DNA of 64,000 nt from Telmatospirillum sp. (lineage in GTDB: Bacteria; Pseudomonadota; Alphaproteobacteria; CACIAM-22H2): the NCBI GenBank assembly GCA_020248985.1, contig JADCGL010000013.1, positions 62,001 through 126,000 of the forward strand, given 5' to 3'. The notes beneath the pieces were generated by a model. The model made no database searches. It worked only from the letters and a program-made list of their open reading frames with translations, and had not been told where the DNA came from. Below, one piece after another: positions 58,551-64,000 of the stretch. A program made the position numbers and the translations under genes. How positions within the stretch are numbered: position 1 is the first letter of the stretch; each line of letters opens with the position of its first letter.

Positions 58551-59929
58551 AACTCGGCCGCGCAAGCCTGGCGCATTTGCCCGCGACCGTGCGCGGCCCC
58601 GGTTTTGCGCCGGCATCGCTCGCACTTGGGATCGTGCATTTGGGATGCGGTGCGTTCGCGCGTGCGCACGCGTTCTGGTACACGCAGCGTGCCATCGAAG
58701 CGACACCGGGCCCGTGGGGTGTTGTTGCGGTCAATCTGCGCGGCAGCACGGTGCCCGATGCGCTGAACGCGCAGGATTGCCTCTATTCGATCCTGACCCG
58801 CGGGCCGGAGCGCCTGGATGCCGAGATTGTCGGCGTGATCGTCGAAGCCCTGTACGCGCCTGTCGACCCGGCGGCTGTGGTGGCACGCCTTGCCGATCCA
58901 GCCACGCGCGTCGTCACGCTCACGGTGACCGAGAAGGGCTATTGCCATGTGCCCGCCACCGGCGATCTCGACGAAGCACATCCGGATATTCGCGCCGATC
59001 TCGCAAATCCCGAGGCGCCGCGCTCCGCTGTCGGCTTTCTGGTGGCGGGACTTGCGGCCGTTCGTGCGCGACGCCAGACGCCGCCGACGATCCTGTCGTG
59101 CGACAATCTGCCATCCAACGGCCGCGTGCTTGCGAAACTCGTGGCGCAGTTCGCGTCCTTGCGCGATCCGGGCTTGGCCGCTTGGATTGCCGATGAAGCA
59201 AAATTCCCGTGCACGATGGTCGATCGTATCGTGCCCGCGACGACCGACGAGGACCGCTCGGCCGTGGGCACGCTGCTCGGGTATGCCGACGAAGCCGTCG
59301 TGGTCGCCGAGCCTTTCAGCCAATGGGTGATCGAGGACCGATTTTCGGCTGCACGCCCGGCGTGGGAACGCGTCGGCGTTCAGATTGTTCCCGATGTCGC
59401 TCCTTTCGAGCGCGCCAAATTGCGGCTGCTCAATGGGGCGCACTCGGCCTTGGCCTATCGCGGTCTCGCCAAGGGCCACGCAACCGTGGCCGAAGCGATG
59501 GCGGATCCCGAACTTGCCGCCGCGACCCGCACGCTGATGGAAGAAGCCGCTGCCACGCTCGCACCCGTCCCGGGGCTCGATCTGGCTGCCTACAGCGCGC
59601 AGCTCTGCGCGCGTTTTGCGAATGCCGGCATCCGGCATCGCCTGTCCCAGATCGCCATGGACGGATCGCAGAAGCTGCCGCAGCGGCTGCTCGGCACGAT
59701 CGCCGACGCGCATGCCGCTGGCCGCACGGCGCCTGAAGCGATCAAGGCTGTCGCCGCTTGGATCGCGCATGTGCGCCGCGAAAGGGACAAGCTCGCCGAT
59801 CCCTTGGCGGAGGCATTGGGTCTGCTCCGCACGGTCGACGATTTTCTGGCGTTCGAACCGGTTTTTGGCCGCGACGCGCGTTTGCGCGCGGCCCTCGTCG
59901 CGGCGGGACTTTCGGACTCCGGCCGCTGA
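58547..59929 (+). CDS. Mannitol dehydrogenase-family protein (polyol/fructuronate reductase type)
   Basis: A 460-residue long-chain polyol dehydrogenase. The N-terminal Rossmann-like segment is ALGIVHLGCGAFARAHAFWY, TLTVTEKGYC is conserved, and the active-site block K-LRLL-N-GA-H (AKLRLLNGAHSALAYRG) has the K-x4-N-x2-H pattern of the family. LSCDNLPSNGRVL is another hallmark. It may reduce a ketose or keto acid to a polyol or aldonate with NAD(P)H. It ends the operon that begins at the GntR gene; the next gene converges from the other strand. Confidence 0.92.
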   Translation: MKLGRASLAHLPATVRGPGFAPASLALGIVHLGCGAFARAHAFWYTQRAIEATPGPWGVVAVNLRGSTVPDALNAQDCLYSILTRGPERLDAEIVGVIVEALYAPVDPAAVVARLADPATRVVTLTVTEKGYCHVPATGDLDEAHPDIRADLANPEAPRSAVGFLVAGLAAVRARRQTPPTILSCDNLPSNGRVLAKLVAQFASLRDPGLAAWIADEAKFPCTMVDRIVPATTDEDRSAVGTLLGYADEAVVVAEPFSQWVIEDRFSAARPAWERVGVQIVPDVAPFERAKLRLLNGAHSALAYRGLAKGHATVAEAMADPELAAATRTLMEEAAATLAPVPGLDLAAYSAQLCARFANAGIRHRLSQIAMDGSQKLPQRLLGTIADAHAAGRTAPEAIKAVAAWIAHVRRERDKLADPLAEALGLLRTVDDFLAFEPVFGRDARLRAALVAAGLSDSGR

Positions 59930-59938
59930 AAGCGTGGT

Positions 59939-60775
59939 CTAGCCCTTCCAGCGCAGCAGCCGGATCTCGACATGCTTCAAGGCGACGTTGATGATGGCAC
60001 CGACAACGCCCAGCGTGACCAAGCCTGCAAACACCGACGTCGTGTCGAAAAGGCCGGTCGCTTGCGCGATGACGAAACCGATCCCGCGATTGGCCGACAT
60101 GAACTCGCCGATGACGGTGCCGACGAGCGCATAGGGGACCGACACTTTGAGCCCCGTGATCACCCACGAGGCCGCCGACGGAACCACCACGTAGCGCAGA
60201 ATGTCGAGTTCCGAGCCGCCCATGATCCGCGTCGAATGCACGTAGAGCTGATTGACGTCGCGCGTGCCGGCATAGGTGTTGAGGAACACGACGAAGAACA
60301 CGATCGAAGCCGAGACGGCGACTTTCGATTCGATGCCGATCCCGAACCAGATGATGAAAAGCGGGGCGAGCGCGATCTTCGGGATCGAATAGATCGCGGT
60401 GATATAGGGATCGAAGACGTCGGCGATCGTTTTGAAGCGGCCGAACAGGATGCCGAAAACGAAGCCCACGCTCGAGCCGATCGCAAAGCCGATCGCCGTC
60501 GCATAGAGCGTGATCGAGAGATGGTTCCAAAGTTGGCCGGTGACCGTCCATCGCCAGAGCCGCGTGCCGACCCGCGAGGGCGACGAAATGAAGAGCGGTT
60601 CGATCCAGCGGCCCGACGCGTATTCCCAGATTGTGATGATCGCAATGCCGACGAGAATGCGCCCCACCAGCACCGCCATGCGTCGGCGGCCTTGTTCGGC
60701 ATGCCAGGCGGCGACGGCGGCGGACGGCGTTGCGACCGACCCGATGGCGGCGGCTTCTTCGATGCGCGCGCTCAT
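59939..60775 (-). CDS. Tau/Ssu/Nrt-type ABC transporter permease
   Basis: A 278-residue inner-membrane permease of the nitrate/sulfonate/taurine/hydroxymethylpyrimidine class. YITAIYSIPKIALAPLFIIW and the docking-type segment GGSELDILRYVVVPSAASWV are typical. I chose ATG 60775, since the upstream frame is unlike a permease. It is the last gene of a leftward three-gene importer (binding protein, ATPase, permease). The substrate is open; the family covers sulfonates, aromatic acids and pyrimidine precursors. Confidence 0.9.
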   Translation of the reverse strand: MSARIEEAAAIGSVATPSAAVAAWHAEQGRRRMAVLVGRILVGIAIITIWEYASGRWIEPLFISSPSRVGTRLWRWTVTGQLWNHLSITLYATAIGFAIGSSVGFVFGILFGRFKTIADVFDPYITAIYSIPKIALAPLFIIWFGIGIESKVAVSASIVFFVVFLNTYAGTRDVNQLYVHSTRIMGGSELDILRYVVVPSAASWVITGLKVSVPYALVGTVIGEFMSANRGIGFVIAQATGLFDTTSVFAGLVTLGVVGAIINVALKHVEIRLLRWKG

Positions 60776-60788
60776 GGTTTTGCCTTTC

Positions 60789-61565
60789 CTAGATCGCTTC
60801 GCCCTTGGCGATTTCCGGCGCCAACGCGTCCCAAAGCCGCGCATAGATGGCTTCGAATTCGGGGCGAAAGCGCACGCGGAATGGATCGCGCGGATAGGCA
60901 AGGGGAATGTCTTCGACGAGCTTGATGCGTCCGGGCCGCCCGGAGAAAACCACGACCCGGTTGGCAAGCGTGACCGCCTCGGCGAGGTCGTGGGTCACGA
61001 ACACGACGGTCTTGCGCGTCGTTTCCCAGATTTTCAGCAGCTCGGCCTGCATCAGCAGTTTGAGCTGCGCGTCGAGCGCGCCGAAGGGCTCGTCCATCAG
61101 CAGCGTGCTGGGGTCGTAGACTAGCACCTGGGCCAGTGCGACGCGCTTGCGCATGCCGCCTGACAATTCTGCCGGATAGCTCGCCTCGAAGCCCAAAAGA
61201 CCGACCCGACCGAGCCAGTCGGCGACGCGCCGCTTGCGTTCGTCGGCTCCGACATTCTGGATCTTCAGCGGCAGATCGACATTGCGCGCGACCGTGTACC
61301 AGGGCAGCACGCTGTCGCCTTGCGTCATGTAGCCGACATTGCGGTTGGCGTCGGCGACGATGCGCCCGTCGTGCAGGATCTGGCCCGTACTTGCCGGTAC
61401 GATCCCGGCGATCATGTTGAGCAGTGTGGATTTGCCGCAGCCCGAGGGGCCGACAAACGCGACGAACTCGCCCGATGCGATCTCGAGATCGACATGCTGG
61501 AGGGCAGACGTCTCTTTGCCGCGCGAAACGTAGCGTTTCTCGACCCCGCGAACCGAAATGCCCAT
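60789..61565 (-). CDS. Tau/Ssu/Nrt-type ABC transporter ATP-binding protein
   Basis: A 258-residue ATPase. Walker A is GPSGCGKST, the Q-loop lies in GYMTQGDSVLPW, the signature LSGGMRKRVALAQVL is the SsuB/TauB/NrtD type, and Walker B is TLLMDEPFGALD. The switch His is in VFVTHDLAEAV. It begins 2 nt after the binding-protein stop and ends 13 nt before the permease. The start ATG 61565 removes a long, unrelated upstream frame. It is specific to this importer. Confidence 0.92.
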   Translation of the reverse strand: MGISVRGVEKRYVSRGKETSALQHVDLEIASGEFVAFVGPSGCGKSTLLNMIAGIVPASTGQILHDGRIVADANRNVGYMTQGDSVLPWYTVARNVDLPLKIQNVGADERKRRVADWLGRVGLLGFEASYPAELSGGMRKRVALAQVLVYDPSTLLMDEPFGALDAQLKLLMQAELLKIWETTRKTVVFVTHDLAEAVTLANRVVVFSGRPGRIKLVEDIPLAYPRDPFRVRFRPEFEAIYARLWDALAPEIAKGEAI

Positions 61566-61567
61566 CG

Positions 61568-62653
61568 TCAGGCCCGCGACGCGCCTTCGCGCGCCAAGCT
61601 CGTGTCGAATTGCTGGGCGAAGGTGAGCCCGGCGGGCAGGGGATCGGCGTTCATCGTGCGGTTCACGCTGCTGATGAAATCGACGCATTTCGAGAACAAC
61701 TCGTCGCGCGGCACGCAGTCGGCGAAGAAGATCTTCGAGTTGATGTCGAACGAAACGTCGGCGATCTGCTGCGGCAGACCTTCGAACCATTTGTCCGACC
61801 ATTCCTTGAGGCGCGGACGCTGGCCCGGGTCGTTGATCGACTTGAGGGCCGCCTGGATGCCGTGGCAGTAGCGCACGAGGCCTTCGCGCTTGTCCGGATT
61901 GCGCATCGTCGCTTCCGAGGTGGACGCGCAGATATAGAGATAGTCCTGGAAGAAGGTCGGCGGGTTCGTCGCCATGTTGAAGAGATAGCGGCAATCGCGG
62001 TCCTGCACGGCGAGATCGGACGTGGGCGAAGAGAGGCAGAACCCGTCGATCACGTTCTGCTGCAGGCCCGCGATCATGCCGGGGCCGCCGCCTTGGATCG
62101 TGACAAGGCGCAGATCCGTGTTCGGGTCCATCTTGCCCTGGAGGGCGAGCCAGCGGAAAAGCGAGTCGGGGGCCGCACCCGGGCCGGTTGTGCCGAGGCG
62201 CAGGCCCTTGAGGGCCGCGAGTTTGCGCTCGAACGGGGACCGTTCGTCGACGCCGAGGCGCTCGAGGACGTCGCGTTTCACCACGACGTTCGAGGCGTAT
62301 TTGTTGACCGTCTGGATGAAGGTCTTGATCGCAAGCCCGCTCCCACGGCCGCGCATCGCCTCGCCCGGGTCGCCGAGCACCACATCGACGCCGGAGCCGG
62401 CCAAGGCGGCGATGTTCGTGCCGCGGTTCGAGGCATTGGATTCGACGCGCACCCGCGCGCGCTCGAAAAATCCGGCGGCGTTTGCGTAGTCTTCGGCGGC
62501 CCAAAGCCAGGATTTAGCGGTCGACCGCATCGTGACGATCGTTGGCATCGGGGCCTGCGCGTTGAGGGCACGCGGCAGGGCGGCCGCACCCGCAAGTGCC
62601 GCACCTGCCGCAAGTGCCCGACGGCGCGAAAGCGGACGGATCATTGACGTCAT
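61568..62653 (-). CDS. Tau/Ssu/NMT1-type ABC substrate-binding protein
   Basis: A 361-residue periplasmic protein. The Tat-like signal contains SRRRALAAGAALAGAAA with cleavage near LNAQA. The core GSGVDVVLGDPGEAM and GLRLGTTGPGAAPDSLF belongs to the SsuA/TauA/NMT1 group, and LQQNVIDGFCLSSPTSD is another family segment. ATG 62653 or 62644 are both possible. It is divergent from the GMC oxidoreductase gene. The substrate is unknown; an alcohol or aromatic related to the GMC enzyme is one possibility. Confidence 0.87.
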   Translation of the reverse strand: MTSMIRPLSRRRALAAGAALAGAAALPRALNAQAPMPTIVTMRSTAKSWLWAAEDYANAAGFFERARVRVESNASNRGTNIAALAGSGVDVVLGDPGEAMRGRGSGLAIKTFIQTVNKYASNVVVKRDVLERLGVDERSPFERKLAALKGLRLGTTGPGAAPDSLFRWLALQGKMDPNTDLRLVTIQGGGPGMIAGLQQNVIDGFCLSSPTSDLAVQDRDCRYLFNMATNPPTFFQDYLYICASTSEATMRNPDKREGLVRYCHGIQAALKSINDPGQRPRLKEWSDKWFEGLPQQIADVSFDINSKIFFADCVPRDELFSKCVDFISSVNRTMNADPLPAGLTFAQQFDTSLAREGASRA

Positions 62654-62780
62654 TCGCCTCTCCTGTTTGCTGTTTTTGTCGTCTGTCTCGATCGGCCGTC
62701 GCGGATCGGTATGCGCTTGCGATCGACGTTACTATAATAGTTATATGAATAGGTCATAGTCAGCAAGAACGGAAAATCAG
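62654..62780. promoter_or_regulatory. Divergent promoter region with an 11-bp palindrome
   Basis: The 127-nt gap separates the leftward importer from the rightward GMC gene. ACTATAATAGT at 62731-62741 is a 5-bp dyad around a central A, within an AT-rich patch (62730-62750). TATAAT at 62733-62738 could be a -10 box for the GMC gene, but no good -35 box is found. The dyad might be an operator. Confidence 0.4.
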
Positions 62781-64000
62781 GTGGCCGCGAGCAACGCGTA
62801 CGATTTCATTGTGGCGGGGGCCGGATCGGCGGGCTGTGCGCTCGCGCGCCGTCTGTCGGACGACCCACACGTTTCTGTGCTGCTGGTCGAGGCGGGCGGG
62901 CGCGATTGGAACCCGCTGCTGCGCGTGCCGATGATGACGGGGCTCTTGCTGCGCAATCGTTTTGCGAACTGGTTCTACCATACTGAGCCCGAACCCAATC
63001 TCGCGGGTCGGCGGATCTTCTGGCCGCGCGGCAAGGTGCTGGGCGGTTCGTCGGCAATCAATGGCATGGTCTATACGCGCGGCTTGCCGATGGACTACGA
63101 CACCTGGGCCCAGATGGGCCTGCCAGGGTGGTCGTTCGCGGACGTGCTGCCCTATTTCAAGCGTTCGGAAGCCTACCATGGCGGGGCGAGCGAGCGGCAC
63201 GGCGCCGAAGGCCCGCTGCCGGTTTCGCGGCCTGGGTCGGCCAATCCGCTGTTCGATGCGTTCATCGAAGCGGGCCGCCAGGCAGGCCACCCGGTCAGCA
63301 CCGATTTCAACGGCCCTTCGCCGGAAGGATTCGGCCGCTACGATTTCACGACGTTTGCCGGCCGACGCTGGAGTTCGGCCCAAGCCTTTCTGCATCCCGT
63401 GCGCGGCCGTGCGAACTTGACGATTGTCACGCGCAGCCACGTGGACAAGGTCGTATTCGAGAAGGGTCGTGCGGTCGCACTCGATGTCCGCGCCGAAGGC
63501 GGCAGCCAGCGCTACCGTGCGTGGCGCGAGATCGCGCTGAGCCTGGGCACCGTCGGCACGCCGTGCGCACTGATGCGCTCGGGCATTGGCGATCCCGATG
63601 CGCTGCGAGCGCACGGCATCGATATCGTCGCAGACTCGCCCGATGTCGGGCAGAACCTACAGGATCATGTGTTGGCGCGCGTCGAGCATGTTTGCAGGCA
63701 GCCGGTAACGCTCTATTCGACGCTGCGCGGCGATCGGGCGATCGCAGCCTTGGTGCAAGCCTTGCTGTTCGGAACGGGTCCTGCCGCGACGTTTCCGCTC
63801 GAGGTCGGCGCTTTCGCGCGCTCTCACAAGGCGCTCGATGCACCGGATCTGCAGTCCCACTTCCTGCCGGGCCTGTCGACGGCGGCGTTGCGTTTGCCGT
63901 TCTTCCGCGGCGCCAAAACGCGGCATGACGGGCACGGCTTCTTTGCCAATATCTACCAATTGCGCCCCGAGAGCCGGGGCACCGTTTCGATCCGTTCGGC
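62781..64000 (+). CDS. GMC-family FAD oxidoreductase (choline dehydrogenase-like), 3' end outside window
   Basis: At least 406 codons, open at the right edge. The FAD-binding motif is DFIVAGAGSAGCALARRLS, and the GMC signature is in WPRGKVLGGSSAINGMVYTR. The flavin segment LVEAGGRDW and the DVGQNLQDHV segment are also present. The start is GTG 62781, because an upstream ATG in frame (62745) hits a stop after four codons. The protein oxidises an alcohol; choline dehydrogenase and polyethylene-glycol dehydrogenase are relatives. The catalytic His pair lies outside the window, so completeness cannot be checked. Confidence 0.88.
   Translation, partial: MAASNAYDFIVAGAGSAGCALARRLSDDPHVSVLLVEAGGRDWNPLLRVPMMTGLLLRNRFANWFYHTEPEPNLAGRRIFWPRGKVLGGSSAINGMVYTRGLPMDYDTWAQMGLPGWSFADVLPYFKRSEAYHGGASERHGAEGPLPVSRPGSANPLFDAFIEAGRQAGHPVSTDFNGPSPEGFGRYDFTTFAGRRWSSAQAFLHPVRGRANLTIVTRSHVDKVVFEKGRAVALDVRAEGGSQRYRAWREIALSLGTVGTPCALMRSGIGDPDALRAHGIDIVADSPDVGQNLQDHVLARVEHVCRQPVTLYSTLRGDRAIAALVQALLFGTGPAATFPLEVGAFARSHKALDAPDLQSHFLPGLSTAALRLPFFRGAKTRHDGHGFFANIYQLRPESRGTVSIRS

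Overview
This 64 kb window looks like a chromosomal catabolic region of a GC-rich alphaproteobacterium. The basis is the strong GC bias at third codon positions, heterotetrameric sarcosine oxidase, hydantoinase and inositol genes, Tat/Sec-exported binding proteins, and a very high density of ABC importers. I cannot place the genus from sequence alone. No rRNA, intact tRNA, CRISPR array, phage gene or complete insertion sequence is visible. Both ends are cut inside genes: a Gfo/Idh/MocA oxidoreductase on the left and a GMC oxidoreductase on the right.

Layout. (1) 1-7.8 kb, + strand: oxidoreductase fragment, an Fbp/Afu-type ABC importer (permease, binding protein, ATPase), two enolase-superfamily enzymes and an FMN alpha-hydroxyacid dehydrogenase; probably sugar-acid uptake and dehydration. 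(2) 8.3-11.4 kb: a CobW-type metallochaperone divergent from a hydantoinase/dihydropyrimidinase that is ATGA-coupled to an unrecognised protein. (3) 11.35-13.0 kb: an orphan family 5 binding protein. (4) 13.3-19.5 kb: HD-domain enzyme with a diiron ligand set, amino-acid-type binding protein and permease, creatininase family enzyme, GST, and an aminotransferase coupled to a split TPP decarboxylase resembling sulfopyruvate/phosphonopyruvate decarboxylase. (5) 19.6-21.3 kb: a decayed LysR gene beside a 2-oxoglutarate/Fe(II)-type oxygenase. (6) 21.3-30.5 kb, - strand: a nine-gene operon permease - binding protein - permease - DadA-like - AhpD-like - soxB - soxD - soxA - soxG. (7) 30.8-32.4 kb: ABC-F protein beside a short repeat. 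(8) 32.65-37.5 kb, - strand: hyuB, hyuA and a LysR regulator, divergent from (9) a complete amino-acid ABC importer with an aminotransferase (37.7-42.0 kb). (10) 42.0-46.7 kb: iolE and iolD divergent from iolG and an SDR. (11) 46.7-52.0 kb: a second Fbp/Afu-type importer with an oxidoreductase. (12) 52.1-59.9 kb: GntR regulator, alpha/beta hydrolase, CUT1-type sugar importer, sugar isomerase/epimerase, Gfo/Idh oxidoreductase and mannitol-dehydrogenase-family protein. (13) 59.9-62.7 kb, - strand: Tau/Ssu-type importer, divergent from the GMC oxidoreductase.

The genes form import-plus-catabolism modules. Many are joined by ATGA/GTGA/TGATG stop-start overlaps, which suggests translational coupling. 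Most substrates cannot be fixed from sequence. The best-supported pathway pieces are sarcosine oxidation (soxBDAG) and inositol catabolism (iolG/D/E). The most interesting possibly undescribed items are the aminotransferase plus split decarboxylase cluster with a nearby HD diiron-type enzyme, the hydantoinase-coupled unknown protein, the oxidoreductase that lacks its catalytic lysine, and a near-perfect operator-like palindrome upstream of the GntR gene with a shared 11-mer elsewhere.
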